Below are positions 13,177-26,142 of a DNA stretch of 64,000 bases, one piece after another. A program made the translations under genes and the position numbers. The DNA lies in the NCBI GenBank assembly GCA_021234155.1, contig JAJEKV010000207.1, forward strand, positions 308,001-372,000, written 5' to 3'. Numbering within the stretch: the stretch's first letter is position 1; each line of letters opens with the position of its first letter. The DNA is from Isoetes taiwanensis (lineage: Eukaryota; Streptophyta; Lycopodiopsida; Isoetales; Isoetaceae). Under the pieces are notes generated by a model. It was not told the DNA's origin. It worked only from the letters and a program-made list of their open reading frames with translations, and made no database searches.

Positions 13177-14020
13177 GTCACCTCGCAGGTTGAAGCGTTA
13201 AAACGGGTTTACAATGACTGCCCGAGACCAAGCTCAATCCGCCGCCAGCAGCTTCTTCGTGAGTATCCCATTCTTGCAAATATTGAACCTCGCCAGATCA
13301 GAATGTAGATTATGATCAGAATAAACTCGTGCAAAATCTTGAATGCAAAAGGGGAATAAAAATTTCAGATATTTTGTTGCAGGCAACGGCATTAGCAGCA
13401 GCTGATCGAAGCCCAGATTCAGAAGTAACGGGCGGGTTACCTCAACATGTAACCACAACGCCCCAGCATCCTCCGGATTCAAGCCTTGCAGGGTATTTTT
13501 CTTCTTCATCTTTTGTTTGATCTTTTTTTCTCCGAATCTTATTCTTTCTCCACAATTTTCTTTGCCTTTGCCATTCGTTTTTTTTTCTGATCTAAAATAT
13601 TATGGTTTTTTTGTGTCCAGCCTGGTTCGGATTCCATGGTCCGGATTCCACCGGTGTAGCTGCTCGAGCATGGGGCCTTGTGGGTCTTGAACCCTCCAAG
13701 GTATTTTATTCTGTCATGTTTTCATACTCTCTTGCCAATCATAAGCATTTGGGCAATTTAGATCTCTAATAGCTGATTATTTAACCATCTGGGCATGAAA
13801 ACTATGAAGAAATTAGCCCTGTGTCTATGCTTGTTCAATAAAATTGTTTTTCTTTCAATTTAAGCATCTCGGTTCTGAGAATTCACAACTGGGTAGCAGA
13901 ATTTCTTTACAGGTTGCCGAAATTTTGAAAGATCGTCCTTGTTGGCTTCGAGATTACTGACGATTGGAGATCCTTTGGGCTTTTTCCACCCCAAACAGGG
14001 GGACAATCGAGCTTACTGGC
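13177..14020 (+). pseudogene. Class III HD-ZIP transcription factor fragment
   Basis: Four exon-like blocks match a PHABULOSA/REVOLUTA-type HD-ZIP III gene, which patterns leaf polarity, meristem and vasculature. Block A (13,177-13,305) encodes the homeodomain: VEALKRVYNDCPRPSSIRRQ then LLREYPILANIEPRQIR. It hits TAG at 13,306 and decays through helix 3. Block B (13,383-13,492) encodes the linker, with EVTGGLPQHVTTTPQHPP. Block C (13,621-13,700) starts the START domain: TGVAARAWGLVGLEPSK. Block D (13,913-14,020) continues VAEILKDRPCWLRDY, then TGA (13,958), then LEILWAFSTPNRGTIEL. Splice sites between blocks are intact and at native-looking positions. The exon that should follow B (LLSIAEETLAEFL region) and IGIIAISHGC in C are missing. 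It cannot make a working protein. There are no leucine zipper, START C-terminus or MEKHLA regions. Confidence 0.82.
13621..13655 (+). promoter_or_regulatory. Degenerate, duplicated miR165/166 target region
   Basis: In HD-ZIP III genes the miR165/166 site spans an exon junction at ATGAAG|CCTGGTCCGGATTCC. Here block C begins exactly after that junction (ccag|CCTGGTTCGGATTCC), with one mismatch. The next bases repeat it: TGGTCCGGATTCCACC. The 5' half of the site (GGGATGAAG) is lost with the missing exon, so an intact target is not expected. Confidence 0.6.
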
Positions 14021-14251
14021 TTTCTTCCTTTCGAACCCTAAATTTGGCTTCGTAAATTCTGCAACAAGGGTTGTTTTGTGGAGAATTCATCCTTTTTTTG
14101 AAATCTGGGACATTTTCTGCAGTGAGTTGAATTGTTACGTTCGTGCTTAACAGCGGAAACGGCATTCTTGGTCTTATAACCAGGTATGTTTTATTGTATT
14201 TGATATGTTTTGTGATACAAAATAGAAATTTATAATTTTGCTCTTTTCCAG

Positions 14252-15149
14252 GAGTAGTTTCTTGCATAATATAATTAATGGCTGACATGGCCTGATTGGA
14301 GGGTTCCCTGAAGAACACGTACCTTGGGGATGGGAAAGAAAGCGTCCATAGACTTTTTAATGATGATATATCTCAGGTATGCTATGTGCACTAATAGTCA
14401 TGGTTGGCCATTTTACACATGACATTTTTTTTACACTGAATTCATTCTCAGATGGGAGATGATGCTGATGTGCTTCCTAAATTCAAAGTCAAAAGGACTG
14501 CAATGCCGTCTCATATTGATAGCAGTCAAATTTGTGAGATTTTAAATCCTACAAGAGGAATAAGGCAAGACGATTTTCCCCAGTTAAGGGTATAGGTTTA
14601 ACTTTTTGGCTATTTTTCAACAGTCAAGTCCATGACCATGCAGAAAGGATATGAGTAATAACTTTAAAAAACTTCCTTGGAGAAACTAAAGCATTATTGA
14701 TAAGCTAAAAACAAGTAGTGGTAATTGTTTTTGACCTTGTCCTTTCTCAGGGACTTGATGCAGAGAAAGGGAATTGGCCCTCGTAACCATGCAAAAGACA
14801 ATCGAAAAGCCATAGCAAGACGGAGTGCGATGAGTTATGCAATTAAGGAGGTTATGTCTTTCCACCTCTTCCTTCTCATCTTTGATTCTATGCTCTCCAT
14901 TTATTTTAAAATTAACCATCTTCTGTTGTGGATAAATAAACATTTTTTAAGTTAACTCTATGTTCTACAATTTATGAAGCACATTTGTGCCTGTATATTT
15001 CCTGTTAACACTTACATTCTACTATCCCACATTCATCCTTATATCTTTCCTTTTGCCATGAGGAGTTATCGTTTTTTATGGTTCCATCACAGGTTGCTTC
15101 TAGGTCAGAAAAACCAACTGTGCCAAGACCAGATAAAATAAGGACAGAG
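14252..15149 (+). pseudogene. Gene fragment, possibly enkurin-domain (ENKD1-like)
   Basis: Four clean exons with AG/GT borders are seen: 14,252-14,376, 14,452-14,589, 14,751-14,850 and 15,093-15,149. They encode YLGDGKESVHRLFNDDISQ, then MGDDADVLPKFKVKRTAMPS and ILNPTRGIRQDDFPQLR, then KGIGPRNHAKDNRKAIARRS, then SEKPTVPRPDKIRTE. The block GP+.H.K.N+..I resembles the conserved patch of ENKD1-type enkurin proteins of cilia and centrioles (human DHEKENLRRIRE). That is a weak, motif-level match. The first exon has an in-frame TGA after MADMA, so translation might start at 14,452. Exon 2 ends in phase 0 but exon 3 needs 2 carried bases, so an exon or base is lost. No further exons are clear. Confidence 0.4.
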
Positions 15150-17699
15150 GTATATTTCAATCCCAATGTCAACTTGCTGATGGCTGGGTCATGCTTCACA
15201 TTCCCAGCTAAGATTCCAATACTAAATGAAACAGAAACCACCTGAAGCCGGTCTTGAACTTTTGATTCTTTACTCTTGGATTTGCATTTTTTCAATTTTG
15301 GATGGGCTTACCATCTTATGGCTCTGTGTTCATATTGGGAAAATAGAGATGTTCATATTGGGACAATAGAGGAATGCTGAGAGACTTAATGTTAGATAAT
15401 ATTCATTTTCTCTCATATTTATTCTCAAGCTTTTATACATTGATTCGCTGTGTCTACTGCTAATAATTAAGATGTATAAGATGTTGTAGTTTGATCTTCA
15501 TATTTAGAAGGATTCCAGTAATTCTTCAAAAGAACAATGTTAATGAGTGTTAAATTGTCTATGCATTTAAGGATAATTAACATATTTTTACCATAGAATG
15601 CATAAAAGCTCGTATTCATAAATGTCAAACGAAAAAAGGTTGGTTATGATTATATAACAAACATTTCAATTGCAACAAAAACTCATTAAGCTCAAATATT
15701 GAGGAAGATTAGGTGCTACATATTGAGGAAGAAGAATATGTGGCTGAGGAGGTGAGATGGTTGGGAATTGAACATGAGAAAGAAATAAATAAACCGTGGC
15801 TACAACCAACATGAAAGAGCAATAGTTCAAGTGAGAAGCCATACAAGATGGACTTTTGGTGGAACCAATTGGGGTCAGAGCTATTGTAGATCCTAAAATA
15901 AAATGTGGCAATTGCTTTTGCATTCCAAAAGACAGAAGCACTAGCTCTACGTCAGGAAACCACAATGTGCAGGTCTTATAGCTCTCCAGGCTTGGGAATA
16001 GAGTGTCGTCCAGGCCACAGGTCGCTTATGCCAGTTCTCTATGAAATCTACACTAGGCAATCTTTATAGTTACTCCAGTGCTCCCACAAATGTTTTTGAA
16101 AGTGGAATAAAGTTCTGAAAGTGGAAGTGGATATTAAAAGTGATAGTGATAATTATGAGACAAAAAGTTTTGTAAAAGAAGGTGAAGATTCCAGTTAAGG
16201 ATTAGTTGGAAAACGACTGAAAATAGCATCAGTATAGTTTTTTCTATTTTTCTACAGTGACAATCAAGAGGGCAATGTGATTAGGAGCATTTCTTGGGAA
16301 TATGTACCCCGACATTAGTATTTTGGCTGTAAATAGTTTTCCACGAACATTGAAAAATTAATAGTCATCATGGAAAAACATTACGATGCTTTATTCAACC
16401 CCATGCACTTTACATCATCCTAAACTACTGAATAGTAATGTTTATATGCTTTCGGTGGCATTTGATTTTCATTTTACAATTGTTTTTCGTGCTTGGGAGT
16501 TGATTTTGATGGGCTTATTGAACTTCGACTTTGGCTTCCACTTTGAAATCAACTGTTGATTTGACTTTACCTTTGCATTTGATTTGCATTGGAGTTTTCA
16601 GACGGTTGTCACTTAATAAACACTTCAATTAACAGTAATGTTAATGTAGATGAGTTCCATAGGGTATAAGGCGCATCTCTCATACCAAGGCTGTTTCACA
16701 CCTTTTACCTCACTTCGCACACGATCGCAATCTTGACTTTGCATCATATAAATTTATCCTATTTTTACTAGAGATTCTAGATGATATGGCGTGCTTTTTG
16801 AGAAGGTTGATAGTTAATTGTGCGAACGAGCACATAATTGAGAAGGTTGATAGTTAATTGTGCGAACGAGCACATAAAGTGCCAGTCAACACTCCTAAAC
16901 TAGTTAAAAGCATCGCCATCTCGAATTTACATCGTAGGAAATTAGGAATGTATCAAATTCCTGCATGTATATTCATTCCTACGACTTGCATCTGTTGGTT
17001 CTAAGGTTCAATAGGTAAATTGGAAACTTAATTTATGAAATCAGCATAGAGTTGGAAGGCGATATCTTTATGGTGCTAGGGATTAGTTGGCTTATATCAT
17101 ATGATTGGTTCTATCTAGCTTTCTTCCACAACATTAAATAACTCTTCAGATGACTACAATGAACACTAGATCAAATGGTTCGCATTTGTGACAGAGCCTT
17201 GGGAAATTTACTACAATCTTCATGAAATACAGGGAATCTTAAATAAAATGTTGAAAACCTACACAATGTTGATGTTGACCCACCCAAGTGGTGGCACGAC
17301 GTGAATCCCTCATTCTAATGGTCCATTGTGCACATCATCCCTTTTGATGCATTTTGGATGTGCCCAGGTTTGACTTCTGGGGGGCTTTTACGACCATTGT
17401 GTGTGTCTCTGGTGTATTTTGGATAGCTTAATTAACCATTGTGTATAATTTATATGTATTTATCAATCATAGAGTATTTATGTGACCATTGTGTATTACA
17501 TAATCACTAAATCTTGCTTCATTGCTATCCTGACCAGAAGAATAATCTGGCATATGGAGAAACCTAGAAGCCTTTTTAAAGATCTGATGATATTCTTAAG
17601 GGATGCCTTTATTTACCCAACACTATCAGCAACAATATATTCTCCACAAAAACTTATGGAATATAGTGATCTACTGTCTACAATCCTCAAAACATATGT
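15150..17699. other. No gene recognised
   Basis: AT-rich sequence, perhaps intron or filler inside the candidate Helitron. It contains one exact 40-bp tandem duplication at 16,798-16,877 (unit starts TTGAGAAGGTTGATAGTTAA). Nothing in it looks coding. Confidence 0.5.
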
Positions 17700-18149
<450 letters not shown>

Positions 18150-19287
18150 GGCAATAATCCAATTCCACTTCTTTACAAAAAAAAACCGAGCTTTCCATGA
18201 TTCTTATATTTTGGAATGTAATTTGCAAAAAAATGGAGCTTAGAACATAATCTGTTGATGCTCCAATTTCTTTTTCTTCTCTTATCCTCTCTCTTTTAGA
18301 TAATTATCAATCTTGTTAATCTGAAAATTTCAGGTTTGACCAAAAACTTTTTTGGAATTTTTTTTAACTCGATTCCCTATGATTTTGTGGGTTTTGGCAG
18401 CCGGTAAAAAATTGCGGCTATCCAAAAATCGAAAGACGTTTTTCTTGGTTATTTTTCCCCTTTCCAAAAATTGTGAAGAAGATTTCTGTGGAGAAAATGA
18501 GATCGTGTGTTGTTGGCCGGATTTAGGAAGTCTTTATGCTGAGTCGATGCATGTATGCATCCGCTTGGCCATGATCAGATCGGTAATATAATATCTTCTT
18601 GCATTTGGAGGTCGGATTAGGTCTTAGTTATGTTAGTTCCTGCAAATGGCGAGGATGGTCATGGCAATTGGGTATGCACCATGCTTGCGACCGCATCCAT
18701 GGATAGAGGCGACTGGGAGACCTGCTGGAAGCCGTTAGAAGACACTGATGTGAGATGGTTGCCTCTATATTCCAAAGAGTTTATCATTGTTGTTTCTTCT
18801 GATTGTTTCCCTGCATGTGTGCTATTTCATAGGAATATTGATTGGACAATGATCTCTAAAAGATCCAACTCCATATGAATGCTATTTTGCTTTCTTTGAA
18901 TCTGCCCAATTTACCTTTTTTCATCATATGCAGCTTATGTTCTCGCTTGAAAAAGCTTTTCATTGTTGTTTCTCTGATTTTTCCTGTACAAGTGCCATTG
19001 CATACAAACGCTTTATTGGACAAGGATCTTAGCCTTTAAGCTCAATGAGCAGTGTGATTTTCTTTCTATTCTATTATGTTGTATAGAAGAATGAACATGC
19101 TTCTCAACATAAGAATTTATTGATACCATGTGATAGTATCTTTTAGATTTTTTTGCTCCGTTTCGTACTAATCTTTCTAAACAATAGGACATTTGATTCG
19201 ATAGAAATCCTAGTGATAAATGCCATAAGGAAGAATGCGCTTTGCTTTTCAACATGTATGCACATTTAATATTTTTTTGGCCCTCAG

Positions 19288-19854
19288 ATGCAGCCTAAAT
19301 CTAACTTATGCAAGCATGCAACAGATGAAGTTACTTGCAAGGCCACATCTTCAATGTCACCGATCTTATATGGTTGGTTAATGCCTTTGCTATTGTTGTT
19401 TCTGTGTCAGCACTGTCAGAGGTAAGATTGAAGCAACATTAAGCTTACAAGAGGATGCAGAAGGAACAAATAATTTTTCACTGCAAGACTTTGTCCTATT
19501 CACATGTCTTGGGTGTTGCAAACGAGGTAGAAGCTTTTTGTGATTCCATTTTCTAATTAGCTGTAGATATTTTCTTTGACAGCTGAGCCAGTTTGGTTTA
19601 GTTTATAGTTTGGCACTTAAAACGCACTTTGTAGTGCTTGACAACCCATTTATCAAGGAGGATACCATGGCTACTTTTGTCCAGGTAATGCTATGTGTTT
19701 TCTATATTTTCTATGGGAACATATACGCTGTTGCCAATTTGCATTTATTCACTCTGTAACGATCTGCTCATTCTAGCCCTCATAAGCTGAACTTTCTAAG
19801 ACTGATCTGCAGGCTGCAGTTTGGGCAAGAAATATTTTATCCAAGCTTTGCTAA
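19288..19854 (+). pseudogene. 3' end of an unrecognised multi-exon gene
   Basis: Four exon-like blocks carry good splice sites: 19,288-19,376, 19,411-19,526, 19,583-19,684 and 19,813-19,854 (TAA stop). They read CKHATDEVTCKATSSMSP, then TVRGKIEATLSLQEDAEGTN with NFSLQDFVLFTCLGCCKR, then LVYSLALKTHFVVLDNPF with IKEDTMATFVQ, then AAVWARNILSKLC. Junctions 1-2 and 3-4 keep frame; 2-3 is off by one base. The amino acid pattern is clearly protein-like, but I do not recognise the family. A CT-rich leader and short ORFs at 18,250-18,880 (for instance MLVPANGEDGHGNW at 18,630 before a GT) may be its 5' exons. It is truncated or broken like its neighbours. Confidence 0.45.
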
Positions 19855-20240
19855 CATAATTTAACATGATGCCTTTATGAATCCCAAGTTTTTAGTAATC
19901 CTATACTTTCAAAACTCAGTGCTCTTTTAATTTGTGAAGTATTCCTGCTGGATGGGAAGTCATGGAAGGCTTGAATTTGTGGCAAATGTGTTATAATTTA
20001 GTTATATTTTTATTGAGTAGAATTTAAATGTTTGATTGGTTGCTCTCTCATGCGGCAGTGCCATGATTTCCAATTACATGCCTAGAGGTAATCCTAATGG
20101 AATATGGATGTTTACAATAGTAGCTCTCTCCTCTCTTCTTATGATTTGGGTCTGCATTTTGCAACTTCGTGAGGTGATGATATGTACATACAGAAAGATA
20201 TGCAAGAAACATTGTTTATTGTTTGGCCTTGCAGATGCAG

Positions 20241-20850
20241 GTCCAAGAATAGAATCCATTCTCTCCGTGCCATAGCTTCAACTGAATTTTGTCATGTGTA
20301 TAGAATCTTCCAGTGCAAGGCAAGTACTAACCCAATTCAAACATGCTACACAGCACTCTAGCAAAAAATTTATTCGTTGCTTATTTTGCTGTGGACAATT
20401 AAAGGTGCCTCTTTTGTGCATCAGTCCCTCAGATGACCTATTGTAGAAAGGATGCAATACATGCTTCATACTTGAATTGAGTTAGTTTTAATGCTTTTCT
20501 GAGCAATACATGTTTCATACTTGAATTGAGCTAGGTTTAATGCTTTTATTCTGATCTTTAAAGTTAATACAAGCCCAAGAATAGAATCCATTATCTCCAT
20601 GCCATAGCATCAATTGATTTTTGTTATGTGTATAGAATCTTCCACTGCACGCCAAGTACCAACCCACTTCAAATGTGCTACCATTACTCTATCAAAAATT
20701 TTGTCCATTGCTTAATGTATTGTAGAAAGTTAAGGTGTCCCTTCTGTATGTCAGTCCCTTGGATGTCCTTTTTGTAAAAAAAATACAATAGCCCTAAGTA
20801 CCAACATGTTTTACAATTTGAATTGAGGCATGTGTGATGCTATATTTAAT
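20241..20850 (+). repeat. Two-copy direct repeat, about 300 bp
   Basis: Copy 1 starts CCAAGAATAGAATCCATTCT (20,243) and copy 2 starts CCAAGAATAGAATCCATTAT (20,576). They share GTGTATAGAATCTTCCA, CCAAGTACCAACCCA-like text and CAGTCCCT. Copy 1 ends with its own small duplication (CATACTTGAATTGAG at about 20,468 and 20,517). It lies just downstream of the unknown gene end. Confidence 0.65.
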
Positions 20851-23430
20851 GAAACTGAAGTCTAACATCTTATGCTTTTCTTCTAATGATATTAAAGCTT
20901 TTTCACCAGTGGTGTTTCTAGCTTAGAGTGTGATCTAAGCACCCACAACCCACGAAAAAGCATTTTAAGTGAATGAGCTATGGGAGTCCAAATACAAGTG
21001 AGCCCTCTGCTTTAGATTTGTAAGTTGAAAGTACACCTTCGACTTGAACTTTTTTTGTTCTGTATATTTTCATTCTCTGATCACAGAGTCTTAGAGACTG
21101 TGGAGTCGACATTGATTGGATATGCAAAATAGGGTTTCAGTTAGTTGTAAGCAATGATTGCCTTTTAGATATGAGCACATTATAAACCATATAGTGGTTG
21201 GAAATGCAAAGTAGAGTTTTTGTTCGTTTTAAGTTATGCCTGGCTTCTATATGTGACTAGACCATGCGGTGGGAACAAATTTATTTGGCTGGACATGATT
21301 ATATGGACATGCATGTTTAAATTTATATTCACTTTTATCATCATGAGTTCTACCACCCTTTGCAAAAAACTTTGACCGGTTTGTGAAGTGATATTCAATT
21401 GATAAGGTTATGTAGTTTTTGTAGTTGTTGCCTGCTTTGCATGTTCAGGTGGAACACAAGTTTCCCAAATAGGTTCTAGAGGCTAGATAGCACAATCTGA
21501 TGTAGCATCTTAAAGATTTGAGTGCAGCTATCCCATCATATACAAGTCTTTCTTTCCAGATTTTTAAGACAGGAGAAATATGAAGAACAAGATCGCTCCA
21601 TGGCAAAGCTGATTGAGATTGAACAACAAGACCTGCTATAATGCAGTACATGATTATGCATAAACTTTTTGAACAAGCAGGTATTATGGCCCAGACCAAG
21701 TAAGCTTAGATACCAAGGAGAGAGAATGTTCCTCATGTCTCCGAGCAAGAAGGTTCATGTTAGTGCTGCTCCTACTTGGTAATATAGATGTCAATGATCA
21801 GGTCTTTAAAAGTTGATGTTCAAACAGTATATTCTGTTAAATCTCCATCCAAACAGATATGCCATTAGGCATTCGTACGCAACAGAAGAGGTTTGAGTAT
21901 CAAAAGCCAGTGGTTGAAGAGCATTTGGAAGACATGTATTCCACTAAGATAACAACTTGCAACAATGGTTTCTTACCTCTTACTCTTTAAATTTTGGCAA
22001 GCTTTTCAAAGAATAGGTCATTTGCTTCCAGTAAACGCAATATACATCTGTATCATAACTCCCAAAGGGACAAGCTAAGGAAGATCAATAATTTATGGTA
22101 ATCGAGAAAATAAATTATGAAACAAGATATTAGATACGCGTTTTTGTTGGGAAACGAAAAGAAGGGAGACATTCAAAGAATGGCGTTTTCGTTTTGGGAA
22201 TGAAAAGATGGAGGACATTCACTCAGATATACTTCCCGCGAACCTTTCCACTTGGATAATAGATCAATCGATAGAGAGAGAATTATTTTTATTTACCTAA
22301 GCATGAAGCAAGGCTGAAACTCTTGTGTTGGAGAATACAAAAGCGTGGAACCATGTTTTAGGGCTGCTTTTCTTAGTCGCCTCAAGCCAATGCTTTTTGC
22401 AAAGAAATATTTTTCTAAGACACTTACTTGAGGTCCCAAGCTTGCTTTAAGCTTTGGCTGTCAAAAAAGTGCCCCGCAAAGGTGCTTACATTGAACAAAT
22501 CATGCAATCGTAACATACCATGGCACTAAGTTTCTTGCTCTCAAAGACTTTGCATCTTTGGTTCCAAAAGATCAACTTTTGGCATATATGCTAATAAGGC
22601 TCCTATAAAAAGCAAATCAGAACTCCAGCCCATTTTCTAAACATGTCCATGGGGCATTTTCCATATTCTATTGCACCAATATTACTCTTGCATTGACATG
22701 CTCCTATTTTGTTATCTTGTCGCCATATATAATGTTTTGCAATGGTGCTTTCCTTAGTAACATCTTTACATATCCCGACATCATTTTATTCCGTGATTTT
22801 GTTTTCGAGAAGCTTAATGTTGTATCGGCACCGTAAATAGCACCATTCAAATCTACCTCTTTTTTTGCATCACGTAGCCGTCAACAATGAATTCTTCAAC
22901 CTAGCAGCTACACTTCAGCCAATCTTGACACCATACTTCCGACCAATGTGTCTCTCGATATACATAACTCCTCCCAAAATAACTTTGTCTATAGCCACAA
23001 AAGGTTTGAGGAGATTTTTAGCGATTTGAAAGTCTCAAACATATTTGTCAACAAAGGCCAATATTGGAAGGCACTAACTTCGTGATATGGTAGTAGAAGT
23101 ATGAGGTCGCTAAGAGCCAACCGGCATGATTTACATACGTAATGAGCTGAACAAATGAAATGAAATGATGCATCTTCTCTTTTTATCTTTTTCGCACAAA
23201 CCTTGGCTATTCTATTCTATTCATCGATTTATCTACATTTGCAAGATTCAACTCAACACTTTGCTAAAGCAAGCCATCGCCTTTATGACATTGATTTCCT
23301 TGGGTATCCTTACAAGATGCTTTACCTCCGCACCAAGGTTTATTATCTCCGTAGCATTTTTTATGTAGGATAACATTAACAATGTTATAATCGAGATGAG
23401 CTCATTTTCTATGTTGACATTCCTTTACAA
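20851..23430. other. No gene recognised
   Basis: Intergenic-type sequence. A weak 46-bp tandem duplication lies at about 22,138-22,230 (GCGTTTT.GTT..GGAA.CGAAAAGA.GG). I see no coding signature. Confidence 0.5.
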
Positions 23431-23436
23431 CTATGC

Positions 23437-24290
23437 ATGGGCATTTCTTACAAACATGCATATGTTATAATAACCGAGAATTGCATAGAATTACAATGCC
23501 CAAGATTACCCTCCCCCTTTATAGCTATCCATCGGGTCTTCTTACAAACCGACATGCATACATTACATCGCAGCCTAACAATTGCATAGAACTATAATGG
23601 CCAACATCCCCCTCCCCAAGTACACTTATAAATGCTCTATATGTTGCATATACATGTCCAATCAAACATCATCATAAACATCATCTACGTCTTCAAATAA
23701 TAGAAGGATGTATAACAAATATTGAGATTAATTCCAACACAAAAATATTTTTGCAAAAAGAGGCCGTTTATCTATATTTTCGTTTTCTCTACATATAGAA
23801 AAGGTACCTAAACATTTAACACTTACATCGTTATCATCTATCTTAATGCTAGCAATTATTATATACTTAAACCCATAGATAATAAGCGCGTGTTGAGGAG
23901 CACAAAAGTGGGTCTGGTTGTTAAGTTATACTGGCACATCGGTATAATCAAGAAATCAAATGCCCTCAAATTGGAATTTTAATTCATCTCATTACTTGCA
24001 TCTCAAACCACAAACGGGTCTCTATAGTGCATTCATGTTCAATATTAGGTTGTGAGTATTTGTCTGTTATCCAACATGACATAATCAAGTTTAAGTCCAA
24101 ATACCACATATACAAAATCTATATATTGAATTCTATGTACAACACAAAAGGATTTCTATGGTATACTCAGGTTCTATGTTAGGTGTGTGAGTATTTGTGG
24201 GTGATCCAACATAACATAATCAAGTTTAAATCCCACTCTCACATACACCAAACCTACATTTTGAATTCTATGTCAATGAATTTTGCAAAT
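23437..24290 (+). repeat. Subterminal duplications before the Helitron 3' end
   Basis: Two tandem pairs are visible. One at about 23,437/23,529 shares TTCTTACAAAC, GCATGCATA-like text, AATTGCATAGAA and CCCTCCCC (period about 92). The other, about 24,019/24,155, shares GTGAGTATTTGT, ATCCAACAT, ACATAATCAAGTTTAA and TTGAATTCTATGT (period about 137). They lie within 1 kb of the proposed Helitron end and may belong to its conserved 3' region. Confidence 0.55.
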
Positions 24291-24376
24291 TTCCTTTATA
24301 TTACCCTTGCCCCCTCTAAGCTACGTTGTCTATTCTAGCCAACAATGAAGCAATCACCTCTTCAAATTGTTGTTGC

Positions 24377-24404
24377 GCCCGGCAACGCCGGGCACCATAA
24401 CTAG
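24377..24404 (+). mobile_element. Helitron 3' terminus (hairpin plus CTAG)
   Basis: A perfect 7-bp stem GCCCGGC / GCCGGGC with loop AAC (24,377-24,393) is followed by ACCATAA and CTAG (24,401-24,404), then T. This matches the Helitron rule: GC-rich hairpin about 7-12 nt from a CTRR end, insertion 5' of T. It is the strongest single element boundary in the left half of the window. Confidence 0.72.
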
Positions 24405-25718
24405 TAATTCCTAAGGTATAAAACTAAATAAACTTTAGTAGAATGTTTTAGGATCCCGTGATCGACCACTTTGAAGAATAACCACGATTATGGCCAAGCA
24501 GATCTACTTGCAGTTTAAACGATCTACCTCCAATCGAGCTGCAACTGTTCCTAGGTCCAAATCGGCCCCTTAGGAGTCATCTGGTGAATTCCTAGCCAAT
24601 TTTGAGAACGTCATATCTGTTTGTTTCTTTATTTGGTATCTTCTGTAAGAAGCAAAAGAACATCTCTTGATTCACATTGTGCTCTGCTGATCCTCCTCCT
24701 GCTTTGCCGAATCACCACACAGTCTGTCAATTCGGCTTGAAGAGGATTCTAGGTTACGCTGATTCAACCTGCCAAAAATTCTGCTATTTCTTCCCGTTGT
24801 ACTATCCACTACTTGTAACCATATGATGCGCTAATGTACTATCAAAGTCGGTCCGTCGACCTCTGTAGATTGTAGATAATCTAGGAGATGTGATCTTCAT
24901 CAAATCCAATATTTTACAGCTGCCAAGTCTCCAATGAGTAACTCTACTTGCCAGTTCCCTTCAAGGCATCATCAATCCTAGATCTAGCTGTACCTCTTGG
25001 AAATCTAAGCTCTCACAAACTTGAATAACCAGAACAGGGGCATCCTAGGGCCACTGCATGCCTTTTTTGCTACGCTTGGATTCCCTTTAAATAAAACCTT
25101 GTATATTTTTAAGGCATCTTAACATTCAATGGTTTGGCAAAAAAGAATACGCATAGAGATCTCCTAATCTGATTAAACCTTTTTTCCAACCTAAAATCTT
25201 GTAAAAAGACATTTGCCAATGTAATGTAAAATATATCAATTATTTTGTGTCAACTATAACGTCCTTAGGTTTAATGTTTTGGGTCAATTTTGTTACACAT
25301 TTGCGTCATTTTTGGATTGCCCCATGTTAAGGGGCAATTCGTCAGGGAGAAGGTGGGTTTAGGTATCAGAGGCATATTCTAGGCATATCTAATGATCTAA
25401 CAGCCACAATTACGAGTTCTTTTTCCAGTAGCAAAAAACTTTTTGGTATGTTTTTATGTGATAGTGGGCCTAAGGTTTGTGGTTTTTTTGATGCCAAAAA
25501 CTTTCAAGGTCCCCACCAGAAAACTCATTTTGCCGTAAAATTCTAAAGATTAGAAAGGTTCCATGGACCATTGCCAAAAAAAAAAAAGGAACCTGTTATA
25601 AACAGACTTTTTACCTATCTATGTGCTTTTTCAAAAAACATTTCAAGGCACAATTGGCAGCCCTAAGTTAAATTAGGTGTCCTTTGAGTTAGACCTTAAT
25701 AAAGTTACACAAAATAAG
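24405..25718. other. No gene recognised
   Basis: About 1.3 kb to the right of the Helitron end. There are no long ORFs or family signatures and no clear repeats. Confidence 0.5.
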
Positions 25719-25976
25719 ATTCTGGGAAGGGACTCGCAAGAGACACAAAACCGGCCGATAGATAGATAGGCTTGTCATTCATCACAGCAGCAGTATACAA
25801 TGTTTTGAAGAATAGAGAGGGGTAGCCGACCATAGGAACAATACCGGACTACCCCGTAAAAAGAAATATGCACAGGCAATATAGAAGGGTAATGGCGACA
25901 ATTTCTCATCGGGATAAAAAAACCCCGCCCTTTCGGGTTTTCGAGGAAAACCCTAATGAGAAATGGTCGCCAACAA

Positions 25977-26142
25977 CCTTGAATGTGTTGCCTGGAGAAC
26001 CGAAGGAGATGGGTTGATGGCGAACACAAATATAGCAGGATCCCAGAAGACGGCGGAATCCTTGAATGTATTGCCTGGAGAACCGAAGGAGGTGGGTTGA
26101 TGGCGAACACAAATATAGCAGGACTCCAGAAAACGGCGGAAT
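25977..26142. repeat. 83-bp tandem repeat, two copies
   Basis: The unit starts CCTTGAATGT.TTGCCTGGAG at 25,977 and 26,060 and includes GATGGCGAACACAAATATAG. A third partial start (CGGCGGAATCCTGCAAG) ends the array. Confidence 0.75.

Noticed and set aside
13214-13258. ATG exon MTARDQAQ... as the start of a small new protein
   Set aside because: The same bases in another frame encode the HD-ZIP III homeodomain, so the small protein reading is a shadow.
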